Source: Siderastrea siderea (lineage: Eukaryota; Cnidaria; Anthozoa; Scleractinia; Rhizangiidae). From it: a stretch of DNA of 64,000 nt. This document shows positions 22,146-35,075 of the stretch, in pieces; position 1 is the first letter of the stretch, and each line of letters begins with the position of its first letter. The notes under the pieces were generated by a model. The model searched no databases and was not told the origin of the DNA. It saw nothing but the letters and a program-made list of their open reading frames with translations. Location of the stretch: NCBI GenBank assembly GCA_964030785.1, contig OZ034971.1, positions 35,630,804 through 35,694,803 on the forward strand, read 5' to 3'. A program made the position numbers and the translations under genes.

Positions 22146-22831
22146 GATGTGAAGCGTTTGTACTATTTGTCATTAAAATGTTACCCCTCATTCTATTACT
22201 GCAATCCTTCCTTCAGAGATTGGCCAAAAACATTACGTTAACCTTTTACAGTCACGACCCCCTCCCCCTTTCGGTTGGAGCCTCTGCGTTTACCCAAGTA
22301 CCCCTTCCTGCCCCCCTCTAGGCTTAGGCTGGTGCTCAAATCCTGTTTTCTCTCAAAATTGCCTGGAAGAATGCATTGCCACTATTCTTTGGATGCGGTG
22401 CTGTACCATACTTACTGTCAGTAGCTTGCTTTCTAAGGATTACAATTACTGATTGCATTTTGGGATCACCAGTCGTTTCGTTTCGCTGCTGACCATTGTT
22501 CTCGGGGTGAAATTTTTAGAAAGCACTGGGATGTACTGTTCGGTATTGGTTTGCAGTCAATTACTTAATAAACAATCTCTCGCGTTAGGCCCTCAAGGAT
22601 TTTGCCCTCATACTCCAAAGTTATAACCACTTTTATGGCACAATGAAAAGCGCAACAAGAAAGTGTAGTTGTTAATAGCGTTTATGAGAATGGCCAAACC
22701 TAAGGCTTACGTTTGCTTTCAGTAGCTCTTGTTTGAATGGTCATACAGTTATCCACAGATCAGTTTGCGCTAGTATATTCAAGATTGGACTTTGTAAGTG
22801 AAAGAGTTAAATATCAGAGAAATAACACTAA

Positions 22832-24549
22832 ATAAAACTAGTTGTGCGTACCGTGAAAGATCTATCACAGCGTATTTTTTCCAGTCAAGGAATGTCGAAA
22901 GAATGAAACGGAACGAGGTATCCAGTGAAGGACGGACGGAAAAATAAATGGATGGATGGATGGATGGATGGATGGATGGAGAAATGAGTTAAGTTGGACC
23001 GAGGGCAAGTATTTTCAAGCACGTCATTTAGTTGTAACAGATGAGGCCACAGTACAAAGAATAGACGCATTTTAAGTGTTTTTTGGAGTGCCCTCGAAAT
23101 TAATTCTGCTGGTAAAAAACCGTTAATTTAAAGAAAAGTCTACTGACGCAAAATGGGTGGATGGGTGGATGGATGGGTGGATGGATGGATGGATGGGACG
23201 AGGAATGAGTTAAGTTGGCACGAGGGCAAGAGCGATCGCAAGTGAGTCACTTCAGTTCTAACAAATGAGGCCACTGATAGCATTTCAGAAGTTAACGTTT
23301 TGTGGTTGCCAGAAAGGGCTTTTACAATATCTATTCCTTTTTTTTGTGGTGATATTTCACATCCTATGTTATCAATGTTTCCAAGAGTGCAATTAAAACG
23401 ACTTCCTTATACAATATTGCAATTTTATTCAATACCGAGGCTGATACCAGATAAGAAACCCCGAACTTACTATGTTATTATTGATGCATTGCTGTAAACG
23501 TAAACATTGCTAGCATGAATTTAGATACGATGAAGTTACAGAGAAAATAAAATTTAGGTTTCAGAATCGTATGTACCGTGCGTGCAATTAGGCTTCTATT
23601 TGCACCTCTTGATGTTGGCTTGGCAATCCTAACCAATAAGAATAGAGATTCTGGTGAGTCAAATGTGCATATTAAGAGCATTGTCGGTTGTTCTGTATCC
23701 AGTAAGCTGCATCTTAGCTCCCGAGTGCAGTTGAAGAAGACGCTGTGCATTTACTGATTAGACTGAAAGGTTAGACTCTTATAGACGCTTAGACGCTTAT
23801 ACTAGCTAGAACAACCGTTTGAATCCTTTTCTGATATACTTCAAGGAAAAGCCAAAGCAGTTAATTTGCATTCTGCAAGCGCGACAAGGGCACACCTTTT
23901 GGGCGAAGCCTCCTCGTAGAACCAAGCTCTTCACCCCAACCCTCAGGGCTTGAACTATAGTTTAGTTCTCCATCATCAAGCTACTATCTCTCAACTCCAG
24001 GTTTTTTTTTTAAATCGTCAGAATGGACGTATTGCCATTATTCCTGTCATTCCTTAGGTACTGTGTTACAACCACACTTAGAGTAATTTTGTAAGGATTA
24101 CTTTTGCTGGTTGTCTTTTAATTATGAGTCGTTTCGCTGAACGTGGTTTGTTGTAAATACGTAGTACATTTTCTTGCGGGTTCGTACAGTGCAAGTGCTG
24201 GGATGTACTGTGCGTTAGCTGGCCGGTAAATGGCTTTAAACTACTTAAGGATTTCATCCAGAGGCTGAAAAGATAGAACCATTTTGTACAGCACAATGAA
24301 CAGCGCAACGAAAAAGTGTAGTAGTTAATAGCTTTCAGGCAAATGGTCACACGTGAGCATTTCATCCACTGACTCTAAAGTGGGAATCAGTGTTCAAACA
24401 GCACCACATTAAGAAGGTTCGGCTCAGTAGCTCTACTGGACACACATTCATGGCCACAGATCAGTTTGTGCTATTTTGCACGATTCAAGATTGGACTGTG
24501 CGAATGAAAGAGTAAAATATCAGAGAACAAATTAAAACAACCCAGTCTC
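22832..24549. repeat. Tandem array unit T0 (diverged)
   Basis: Its right boundary is set by the next GGTACCATGG at 24550, and it is one 1718-bp period long. The left part is more diverged and contains two GGAT microsatellite tracts; the right part (from about 24060) closely matches the central units apart from changes such as CTGAAAAGATAG for CTGCAAAGATAG. No coding sequence supported. Confidence 0.75.
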
Positions 24550-26267
24550 GGTACCATGGAAGATCTTATCGACACAGCACAAGGATTCTTACGAAATGTC
24601 GAAAGGATGTAAACGCAAAGACAAAACAACCAAGGACGAACAATCAAACAAATGGATAGATAGATTGAATAATAAGTGCGAGAGCAAAACTATTTCCAAG
24701 CACGTCATTTAGTTGTAACAAATGAGGCCACAGTACAAAGAATAGACGCATTTTAAGTGTTTTCTGGAGTGCCCTCGAAATTAATTCTGCTGGTAAAAAA
24801 CCGTTAATTTAAAGAAAAGTTTACTGACGCAAAATGGGTGGATGGGTGGATGGATGGATGGATGGCTGGATGGATGGATGGATGGATGGGGGAATGAGTT
24901 AAGTTGGCACGAGGGCAAGAGCAATCGCAAGTGAGTCACTTCTAACAAATGAGGCCATTGATAGCATTTCAGGTGTTAACGTTTTGTGGTTGCCATAAAG
25001 AGCTTTTACAATATCTATCCCTTTTTTTGCTGATATTTTACATCCTATGTTATCAATGTCTCCAATAGTGGAAATGAAAGCACCTCCTTATCCAAAATTT
25101 CAATTTTATGCAATACCGAGGCTGATATCAGATCAGAAACCCCGAAATTTCTACGTTATTATTGATGCATTGCCGTAAACGTAAACATTGCTAACATGAG
25201 TTTAGATACGATAAAGTCACTGAGAAAATAAAATTTAGCTTGGAGTTGTGACTGTTCAGAGCCGTATGTACCTCGTGTGCAATTAGACTTCTATTTGCAC
25301 CTCTTGATGTTGGCTTCGCAGTCCTAACCAATAAGAATAGAGATGCGGATGAGTGAAATGAGCATAAGAGGAGCATTTTTGGTTGTTTTGTATCCATTAC
25401 GCTGCATCTTAGCTCCCAAGTGCAGTTGAAGAAGACGTCGTGCATTTACTGAGTAGACGGAAAGGTTAGAATCTAGAAATTCTTGTTTTTTGGCGTATAA
25501 AAATGTTTATTGAAAGCGCTTATACTAGAACAACCGTTTGCACCCTTTTCATATATACTTCAAGGAAAGGCCAAAGCTGTTCATTTGCATTCTGCAAGCA
25601 CGACAAGGGCACACCTTTTGGGCGAAGCCTCCTCGTAGAACCAAGCGCTTCACCCCAACCCTCAGGGCTTGAACTATAGTTTAGTTCTCCATCATCAAGC
25701 TACTATCTCTCGACTCCAGGTTTCTTTTTAAAATTGTCAGAATGGACGTATTGCCATTATTCCTGTCATTCCTCAGGTACTTTGTTATAACACACTTAGA
25801 GTAATTTTGTAAGGATTACTTTTGCTGGTTGTCTTTTAATTATGAGTCGTTTCGCTGAACGTGGTTTGTTGTAAATACGTAGTACATTTTCTTGCGGGTT
25901 CGTACAGTGCAAGTGCTGGGATGTACTGTGCGTTAGCTGGCCGGTAAATGGCTTTAAACTACTTAAGGATTTCATCCAGAGGCTGCAAAGATAGAACCAT
26001 TTTGTACAGCACAATGAACAGCGCAACGAAAAAGTGTAGTAGTTAATAGCTTTCAGGCAAATGGTCACACGTGAGCATTTCATCCACTGACTCTAAAGTG
26101 GGAATCAGTGTTCAAACAGCACCACATTAAGAAGGTTCGGCTCAGTAGCTCTACTGGACACACATTCATGGCCACAGATCAGTTTGTGCTATTTTGCACG
26201 ATTCAAGATTGGACTGTGCGAATGAAAGAGTAAAATATCAGAGAACAAATTAAAACAACCCAGTCTC
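24550..26267. repeat. Tandem array unit T1 (1718 bp)
   Basis: The unit begins at GGTACCATGG and repeats exactly 1718 bp later. It contains the shortened granulin 5' remnant (AATTAATTCTGCTGG), the GGAT microsatellite, a CTAACCAATAAG CCAAT-like motif, a TATAAAAA motif, and a region resembling the inside of the TTAA-ended element at 56810 (AAATGGTCACAC, ATTTCATCCACTGACTC). I noticed only two substitutions against unit T2. The 84- and 95-codon minus-strand frames repeat with the unit and are not supported as genes. Confidence 0.95.
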
Positions 26268-27985
26268 GGTACCATGGAAGATCTTATCGACACAGCACAA
26301 GGATTCTTACGAAATGTCGAAAGGATGTAAACGCAAAGACAAAACAACCAAGGACGAACAATCAAACAAATGGATAGATAGATTGAATAATAAGTGCGAG
26401 AGCAAAACTATTTCCAAGCACGTCATTTAGTTGTAACAAATGAGGCCACAGTACAAAGAATAGACGCATTTTAAGTGTTTTCTGGAGTGCCCTCGAAATT
26501 AATTCTGCTGGTAAAAAACCGTTAATTTAAAGAAAAGTTTACTGACGCAAAATGGGTGGATGGGTGGATGGATGGATGGATGGCTGGATGGATGGATGGA
26601 TGGATGGAGGAATGAGTTAAGTTGGCACGAGGGCAAGAGCAATCGCAAGTGAGTCACTTCTAACAAATGAGGCCATTGATTGCATTTCAGGTGTTAACGT
26701 TTTGTGGTTGCCATAAAGAGCTTTTACAATATCTATCCCTTTTTTTGCTGATATTTTACATCCTATGTTATCAATGTCTCCAATAGTGGAAATGAAAGCA
26801 CCTCCTTATCCAAAATTTCAATTTTATGCAATACCGAGGCTGATATCAGATCAGAAACCCCGAAATTTCTACGTTATTATTGATGCATTGCCGTAAACGT
26901 AAACATTGCTAACATGAGTTTAGATACGATAAAGTCACTGAGAAAATAAAATTTAGCTTGGAGTTGTGACTGTTCAGAGCCGTATGTACCTCGTGTGCAA
27001 TTAGACTTCTATTTGCACCTCTTGATGTTGGCTTCGCAGTCCTAACCAATAAGAATAGAGATGCGGATGAGTGAAATGAGCATAAGAGGAGCATTTTTGG
27101 TTGTTTTGTATCCATTACGCTGCATCTTAGCTCCCAAGTGCAGTTGAAGAAGACGTCGTGCATTTACTGAGTAGACGGAAAGGTTAGAATCTAGAAATTC
27201 TTGTTTTTTGGCGTATAAAAATGTTTATTGAAAGCGCTTATACTAGAACAACCGTTTGCACCCTTTTCATATATACTTCAAGGAAAGGCCAAAGCTGTTC
27301 ATTTGCATTCTGCAAGCACGACAAGGGCACACCTTTTGGGCGAAGCCTCCTCGTAGAACCAAGCGCTTCACCCCAACCCTCAGGGCTTGAACTATAGTTT
27401 AGTTCTCCATCATCAAGCTACTATCTCTCGACTCCAGGTTTCTTTTTAAAATTGTCAGAATGGACGTATTGCCATTATTCCTGTCATTCCTCAGGTACTT
27501 TGTTATAACACACTTAGAGTAATTTTGTAAGGATTACTTTTGCTGGTTGTCTTTTAATTATGAGTCGTTTCGCTGAACGTGGTTTGTTGTAAATACGTAG
27601 TACATTTTCTTGCGGGTTCGTACAGTGCAAGTGCTGGGATGTACTGTGCGTTAGCTGGCCGGTAAATGGCTTTAAACTACTTAAGGATTTCATCCAGAGG
27701 CTGCAAAGATAGAACCATTTTGTACAGCACAATGAACAGCGCAACGAAAAAGTGTAGTAGTTAATAGCTTTCAGGCAAATGGTCACACGTGAGCATTTCA
27801 TCCACTGACTCTAAAGTGGGAATCAGTGTTCAAACAGCACCACATTAAGAAGGTTCGGCTCAGTAGCTCTACTGGACACACATTCATGGCCACAGATCAG
27901 TTTGTGCTATTTTGCACGATTCAAGATTGGACTGTGCGAATGAAAGAGTAAAATATCAGAGAACAAATTAAAACAACCCAGTCTC
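26268..27985. repeat. Tandem array unit T2 (1718 bp)
   Basis: Same content as T1. It differs from both neighbours at two places I noticed: GATGGAGGAATG (T1 and T3 have GATGGGGGAATG) and GATTGCATTTC (T1 and T3 have GATAGCATTTC). Confidence 0.95.
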
Positions 27986-29669
27986 GGTACCATGGAAGAT
28001 CTTATCGACACAGCACAAGGATTCTTACGAAATGTCGAAAGGATGTAAACGCAAAGACAAAACAACCAAGGACGAACAATCAAACAAATGGATAGATAGA
28101 TTGAATAATAAGTGCGAGAGCAAAACTATTTCCAAGCACGTCATTTAGTTGTAACAAATGAGGCCACAGTACAAAGAATAGACGCATTTTAAGTGTTTTC
28201 TGGAGTGCCCTCGAAATTAATTCTGCTGGTAAAAAACCGTTAATTTAAAGAAAAGTTTACTGACGCAAAATGGGTGGATGGGTGGATGGATGGATGGATG
28301 GCTGGATGGATGGATGGATGGATGGGGGAATGAGTTAAGTTGGCACGAGGGCAAGAGCAATCGCAAGTGAGTCACTTCTAACAAATGAGGCCATTGATAG
28401 CATTTCAGGTGTTAACGTTTTGTGGTTGCCATAAAGAGCTTTTACAATATCTATCCCTTTTTTTGCTGATATTTTACATCCTATGTTATCAATGTCTCCA
28501 ATAGTGGAAATGAAAGCACCTCCTTATCCAAAATTTCAATTTTATGCAATACCGAGGCTGATATCAGATCAGAAACCCCGAAATTTCTACGTTATTATTG
28601 ATGCATTGCCGTAAACGTAAACATTGCTAACATGAGTTTAGATACGATAAAGTCACTGAGAAAATAAAATTTAGCTTGGAGTTGTGACTGTTCAGAGCCG
28701 TATGTACCTCGTGTGCAATTAGACTTCTATTTGCACCTCTTGATGTTGGCTTCGCAGTCCTAACCAATAAGAATAGAGATGCGGATGAGTGAAATGAGCA
28801 TAAGAGGAGCATTTTTGGTTGTTTTGTATCCATTACGCTGCATCTTAGCTCCCAAGTGCAGTTGAAGAAGACGTCGTGCATTTACTGAGTAGACGGAAAG
28901 GTTAGAATCTAGAAATTCTTGTTTTTTGGCGTATAAAAATGTTTATTGAAAGCGCTTATACTAGAACAACCGTTTGCACCCTTTTCATATATACTTCAAG
29001 GAAAGGCCAAAGCTGTTCATTTGCATTCTGCAAGCACGACAAGGGCACACCTTTTGGGCGAAGCCTCCTCGTAGAACCAAGCGCTTCACCCCAACCCTCA
29101 GGGCTTGAACTATAGTTTAGTTCTCCATCATCAAGCTACTATCTCTCGACTCCAGGTTTCTTTTTAAAATTGTCAGAACGGACGTATTGCCATTATTCCT
29201 GTCATTCCTCAGGTACTTTGTTATAACACACTTAGAGTAATTTTGTAAGGATTACTTTTGCTGGTTGCCTTTTAATTATGAGTCGTTTCGCTGAACGTGG
29301 ATTGTTGTATATACGTAGTAAATTTTCTTGCGGGTTCGTACAGTGCAAGTGCTGGGATGTACTGTGCGTTAGCTGGCCGGTAAATGGCTTTAAACTACTT
29401 AAGGATTTCATCCACAGGCTGCAAAGATAGAACCATTTTGTACAGCACAATGAACAGCGCAACGAAAAAGTGTAGTAGTTAATAGCTTTCAGGCAAATGG
29501 TCACACGTGAGCATTTCATCCACTGACTCTAAAGTGGGAATCAGTGTTCAAACAGCACCACATTAAGAAGGTTCGGCTCAGTAGCTCTACTGGTCACACA
29601 GTCATGGCCACAGATCGGTTTGTGCTATTTTGCACGATTCAAGATGGACTATGCGAACAATCCAGTCTC
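27986..29669. repeat. Tandem array unit T3 (1684 bp)
   Basis: It is nearly identical to T1 over the first 1.2 kb. From about 29178 it picks up changes (AACGGACG, GGATTGTTGTATATACG, TCCACAGGCTGC, GGTCACACAGTC) and a short deletion near 29650, converging on the sequence of the next unit. Confidence 0.93.
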
Positions 29670-31427
29670 GGTAGCATGGAAGATCTTATCGACACAGCAC
29701 AAGGTTTCTTCCGAAATGTCGAAAGAATAAACACAAAGACTAACCAACAAAAGACGAACAAACAAACAAATGGATAGATAGATGGAATAATGAGTGCGAG
29801 AGCAAGAGTATTTCCAAGCACGTCATCTCATTAATTTGTAACAATTGAGGCCACGGTACAAAGAATAGACGCATTTCAAAGTGTTTTATTTTGGAGTGCC
29901 CTTGAATTTTTAGACGCCTAACGCCAGTTTATTCCAAAACCCATTGTACGAAACAACTTTGGTAACATAGGCAACAGATCTACACCACAACTGACAGATC
30001 ATATTTGAACGAGTAGAGAGGCACACTCCATTGCCATCTTTTTGGCACGTTTAACCTAGCCTCCGAACATCATCGTTCTTATTTTCCTCTCTCCTTCACT
30101 TCGCTGTTAGCTGATGTGGTGTGTGTTTTAATTAATTCTGCTGGTGAAAAACCGTTATTTAAAGAAATATCTATCCTTTTTTGCTGATATTTTACATCCT
30201 ATGTTATCAATGTCTCCAAGAGTGGAAATGAAAACACTTCCTTATACAACATTTCAATCTTATCCAATACCGAGGCTGACATCAGATCAGAAATCCCGAA
30301 ATTACTACGTTATTATTGATGCATTGCTGTAAACGTAAACATTGCTAACATGAGTTTAGATACGAGAAAGTCACTGAGAAAATAAAATTTAGCTTGGAGT
30401 TGTGACTGTTCAGAGCCGTATGTGCCTTGCGTGCAATTAGACTTCTATTTGCACCTCTTCATGTTGGCTTCGCAGTCCTAACCAATAAGAATAGAGATGC
30501 GGATGAGTGAAATGAACATAATAAGAGTATTTTGGGTTGTTTTGTATCCATTACGCTGCATCTTAGCTCCCAAGTGCAGTTGAAGAAGACGTCGTGCATT
30601 TACTGATTAGATTGAAAGGTTAGACTCTAGAAATTCTTGTGTTTTGGCATTTAAACGTTTACGTTGAAGTGCTTCTACCAGAACAACCGTTTGCAACCTT
30701 TTCGTTTACTTCAAAGAAAAGCCAAAGCAGTTAATTTGCATTCTGCAAGCACGACAAGGGCACACCTTTTGGGCGAAGCCTCCTCGTAGAACCAAGTCCT
30801 TCGCCCCCACCCTCAGGGCTTGAGCTAGCCTAGTGTTCTATCAGGTTACAAACGTTCAACTCCAGTTGTTTTTAAAAAATTGTCAGGGATAACGTATTGC
30901 CATTAATTATTTCTGTAATTTCTTGGGTACTGTGTTATACCACAATTGGAGTGATTTGGTAAGGATTACATTTGCTGATTGTCCTTTTAATTATCAGTCG
31001 GTTCGCTGAACATGGTTTGTTGTAGTGAATTTTCTTGCGGGTTCGTACAGTGCAAGTGCTGGGATGTACTGTGCGTTATCAGGCCGGTCAATGGCTTTAA
31101 ATGATCATTCGCGTTAACCACTTATTGTATAAGGATTTCATCCACAGTCTCCAAAGATAGAGCCATCTTGAACAGCGCAACAAAAAAGTGTAATAGTTAA
31201 CAGCTTTCAGGCAAATGGTCACACGTGAGCATTTCATCCACTGACTCTAAAGTGGGAGTCTAATTGTTCAGTAAAACAGACAGCACCACATTAAGAAGGT
31301 TCGGCTCAGTAGCTCCTCCTGGTCACACATTCATGGCCACAGATCAGTTTGTGCCATTTTGCACGATTCAAGATTGGACTCTGCGAATAAAAGAGTAAAA
31401 TATCAGAGAACAGAACAACCCAGTCTC
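29670..31427. repeat. Tandem array unit T4 (1758 bp)
   Basis: This diverged unit begins with GGTAGCATGG instead of GGTACCATGG. Unlike T1-T3 it keeps the full block between TGGAGTGCCC and AATTAATTCTGCTGG (about 29895-30147), which holds the decayed granulin 5' flank and exon, but lacks the GGAT microsatellite. It runs directly into copy B at 31428. Confidence 0.85.
29890..30150 (+). pseudogene. Decayed granulin 5' flank and exon-1 remnant in T4
   Basis: Equivalent of 230-480: CCTTCACTTCGC, TGATGTGGTGTGTGTT and AATTAATTCTGCTGGTGAA line up with the signal-peptide codons of the intact genes. The ATG is missing and no granulin codons follow. Confidence 0.5.
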
Positions 31428-31657
31428 GGTACCATGGAAGATCTTATCGACACAGCACAAGGTTTCTAACGAAATGTCGAAAGGATAAACGCAAAGACTA
31501 ACCAACAAAGGACGAACAAGCAAACAAATGGATAGATAGATGGAATAATGAGTGCGAGAGCAAGAGTATTTCCAAGCACGTCATTTAATTTGTAACAATT
31601 GAGGCCACAGTACAAAGAATAGACGCATTTCAAGTGTTTTTTTGGAGTGCCCTTGAA

Positions 31658-31906
31658 TTTTCAGACGCCTTAAACTCCAGTTTATTTCAAAACCCCATGG
31701 CACGAAACAACTTTGGTTACATAGGAAACAGATCTACACCAGAACTGACAGACCATATTTGAACGAGTAGAGAGAGACACTAGTTTGCCATCTTTTTGGC
31801 GCGTTTAACCTAGCCTCCGAACATCATCGTTCTTATTTCCTCTCTCCTTCACTTCGCCATTAGCTGATGTGGTGTGTGTTTTAATTAATTCTGCTGGTGA
31901 AAAACC
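31658..31906 (+). pseudogene. Decayed granulin exon-1 remnant, copy B (first)
   Basis: Equivalent of 230-480 with a few substitutions; it has no start codon and no granulin module. Confidence 0.5.
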
Positions 31907-32162
31907 GTTAATTTAAAGAAATCGTTTCTGACGCGAAATGGGTGGATGGATGGATGGATGGATGGATGGAGGAATGAGTTAAGTTGCCACGAGGGCAAGA
32001 GGCAATCGCAAGTGAGTCACTTCTAACAAATGAGGCCATTGATAGCATTTCAGGTGTTAACGTTTTGTGGTTGCCATAAAGAGCTTTTACAATATCTATC
32101 CCTTGTTTGTGCTGATATTTTACATCCTATGTACAAACAATCGACGCATTTCAAGTGTTTTT

Positions 32163-32420
32163 GGAATGCCCTCGAACTTTTAGGCGCCTAACTCTAGTTT
32201 ACATCAAAACCCCATGGCACGAAACAACTTTAGTTACATAGGAAACAGATCTACACCAGAACTGACAGAGCATATTTTAACGAGTAGAGAGAGACACTAG
32301 TTTGCCATCTTTTTGGCCCTTTTAACCTAGCCGCCGAACATCATCGTTCTCATTTTCCTATCTACTTCACTTCCGCATTAGCTGATGTGTTCTGTGTTTT
32401 AATTAATTCTGCTGGAGGAA
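32163..32420 (+). pseudogene. Decayed granulin exon-1 remnant, copy B (second)
   Basis: Equivalent of 735-990, ending in AATTAATTCTGCTGGAGG. No start codon and no granulin module. Confidence 0.5.
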
Positions 32421-33912
32421 AACTGTTAATTTCAAGAAATCGTTTGTAGCGCGAAATTCTCTGCAGAAATTTACAGACCTAAACGTTAAAATAATCACCC
32501 TTATTTTACAGAGCGAACTACTTGCTATTGATGAAGTGAAATCAATCCAATGTGCCTTAGAGTGCTTTTCAATGTACCAATGTTGATTTGGATCATTTTG
32601 ATTACATGCGTGTATGTATAGCTATGTACTCTGCCCCAACGGCTTGACATGTTATGCATATGTCTTTTTCGCCAAAAAAGATAGCTTCTAGATTATGTTT
32701 GAGTTGTGAAAGATCATGACATAGGGCGCGCTTCACCTTTTAGTTGAACGTTCTTCGTATGTCGTAGTTAGTGAGTCCCTGCAGTTCCACATTATAGGGA
32801 ATTAGTGGCACCAAAAACAAAAGGGGCTATTAAAGTTTGATTATACTCGCTTGCAAATAAAACGTAGTTCCGTTGGTTGTACTACAGGGGATTGGGATTG
32901 GATCCCTCCCCCCTCCCCATCCCCTTGTGCTGGGAAAGAAGTCCAGCTTAAAGAGTAGCTCAAAACTGAGAAAGGGTCAAAAGAGGGGAATTTTACTAAC
33001 TGGAGATTGCACGCCAAGATCACACTGTTGAAGGTGTAAAGGCGTAAGAGAAAAAATACCGGTACCTTTGTAGGCGATGTTAGACAAATAAAAAAACAAA
33101 ACATTAGACTACTTTCGAGTGCACATTGACCCAAGACTATTGCCCAATACCTAAAGTCACTAAAGCACTGAGATATCAAATAAAAGCGAGTGATTTGAAA
33201 TCTGATATCCCATAGCCCAGTAACAACAGTAGAAATACGTAGTCTTCAAATCGAAGTCTCTGAACTGCATGTGCTGAGTACACATAGAATCGTGATCGAG
33301 CCTTACTTCCAAGTAATTAGAAAGGCTAAGGCGAAGAAAGTATTGATTTTATAGAAAGCTTACGAATTTAGAGAACATTTTTCTTTTCAGATAGAAATTG
33401 AAATTGCTCCTCCTTGTTGTTTCGGTCACCCACAAAAAGTACTACTCAGTCGGGGCAGTGATATAATCACGCAAAGAAATGAAGGGCATTGTTATCAAGG
33501 GTGCCTAGGAGGAGAGGGGAGGGGGGCGGGTGGCAGTGTTCTTTAAGTGTACCCGCATCCCTAAAACACATTTTTTGCTGTCAGTGGTTGCAAGATATGA
33601 TGCCATAAATGCCCATGTTTTCCACCTTGTTTGGTGAACAAGGGTATAGAATGTCGAAAAAAGCAGTCTGGCATGGAAAATTTCAATTTCTGCCGTTTCG
33701 CGACTTTTTATTTCCCCTTTTATTTCTTGGCCGCTATTATTATTAGTAAAACATGTTCTTCCAACACGATGTTGGACGAAAAATTGTTTGATCGTTTAGC
33801 CAGTTCTTCAGACATTGAGCACGGAGATATTTACCACGGCACGTGCATTTTGACACGACAACGACTGAGCTATCATTCCACTTGAGCAGTAATTACCATT
33901 TTTGCCTCACTG

Positions 33913-33969
33913 TAGCCTGCGTCGCAGACGTAATATAACACGGTAAAATTTTGTGTGCGACGCAGGCTA
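33913..33969. mobile_element. 57-bp fold-back element (TAGCCTGCG ends), copy B
   Basis: Same insertion as 2492-2548, with arms TAGCCTGCGTCGCA and TGCGACGCAGGCTA fully complementary at the ends. Confidence 0.7.
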
Positions 33970-34410
33970 CACTGACTGTAAGAGTTTCAATAGTCATTTC
34001 TGCAAAATTCAGGGACCGTTGAAGTATTCCCACTGGAATTCTGTATACGGGCAAAGAATTCTCGAAATCAAGCGATAACAATAGCTACTGCATGCAACAG
34101 TTTTCATCAAATCAATCATGAACTGTTCAATTTAGTTTTTATACACTGCTGCCTTACTAGAAGTGGGGCCTTGGTGTGGTATCATACCACGTCTTATAGA
34201 TTGATATTATAAGGACGATTTTTTATGGGAATGAATAAGACGTTTTCTATTGCTTTTTCACGTATTCTTTCTGACATCCAGGCGCGCGCCGGCCGACTAA
34301 TTTCCAGGTTTCAAAACTGAAAACTTAAGAGTAATAAATCAAATCTCACATTGTTTATTTTGTTTAATGAACATCGCTTTTTTTCCAGTTTCTTTCCTCC
34401 TTCACTCAAG

Positions 34411-34768
34411 ATGAAGTGTTATGTGGTGATCCTGATTACTCTGCTGGTGATGTCTCTTCCACGATGCCCTGTCAGTGGGCCTACGAAAGGGGGGGGGGAA
34501 GGAGCCGCCTATTGAAGGGATCCTGTTGAACCCTGCAAAGCATCCTAAGCTGTCATATCTCTTGGAAGAGAAAGTGATAGCAAAACGTGGTGTGGTGTGG
34601 TGTGGTGTGGGTGGTGTGTATTATTGCCGAGATGGTAACACATGCTGTCGACTTTCTTCAGGACAGTGGGGATGTTGTCCATTTCCATACGCGGTTTGCT
34701 GTAGTGATGGAATGCATTGCTGCCCAAATGGATACATCTGTTCCAGTGGCGGCCGTTGCTACAAATAA
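34411..34768 (+). pseudogene. Granulin precursor, frameshifted copy B
   Basis: The ATG at 34411 and signal peptide are the same as in copy A. The propeptide has a run of 10 G (34489-34498) where copy A has 9 G (3068-3076), so the frame shifts and ends at TGA 34513-34515 after 34 residues. Downstream, the propeptide, the AKR cleavage site and the 12-cysteine granulin module remain open to the normal stop at 34766-34768, but no in-frame ATG supplies a signal peptide. A single homopolymer base decides the call, so a sequencing or assembly error, or a polymorphism, is quite possible. Confidence 0.65.
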
Positions 34769-35075
34769 AGTAAAATAAAAACTGCAAACATGATCAGCAA
34801 ATATAACTGTTAAACTTTCTTTACTCGTGGAGAAACTTTCTAGATTCATCTTCAGGGATCTAGTTTTCGTTAAAATTGTAAAAAAAAAAATCAAGTATTA
34901 TTAAAATTGCAATATAGTCAGGCGATACTAGAAGAATAAAAACTACTCTGCCGCGATCGATCGCGATCAAACTGAACATTTTTATAAAGTTCTCTCAGTT
35001 TTTCGTGCTTAGACTAAAAGAAAGTAGATTTGCGAACCAGCGTTGGGTTTCATTTTTTTTTTTGAGTGGAAGCTG

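Larger units (their letters stand above)
20985..22831. repeat. Oldest recognisable unit of the 1.72-kb tandem array
   Basis: Both ends resemble the tandem units that follow: 20985-21480 matches the TTTTGCTGATATTTTACATCC...GATACGATAAAG...CCTCTTGATGTTGGCTTCGC stretch, and 22330-22790 matches the later CTGGGATGTACTGT...ACAATGAACAGCGCAACGAAAAAGTGTAG stretch. The middle is interrupted by a LINE 3' end. Divergence from the central units is high. Confidence 0.6.

Noticed and set aside
25191..29519. Repeated 84- and 95-codon minus-strand frames in the tandem array
   Set aside because: They recur only because the units are nearly identical; the diverged units do not preserve the proteins.
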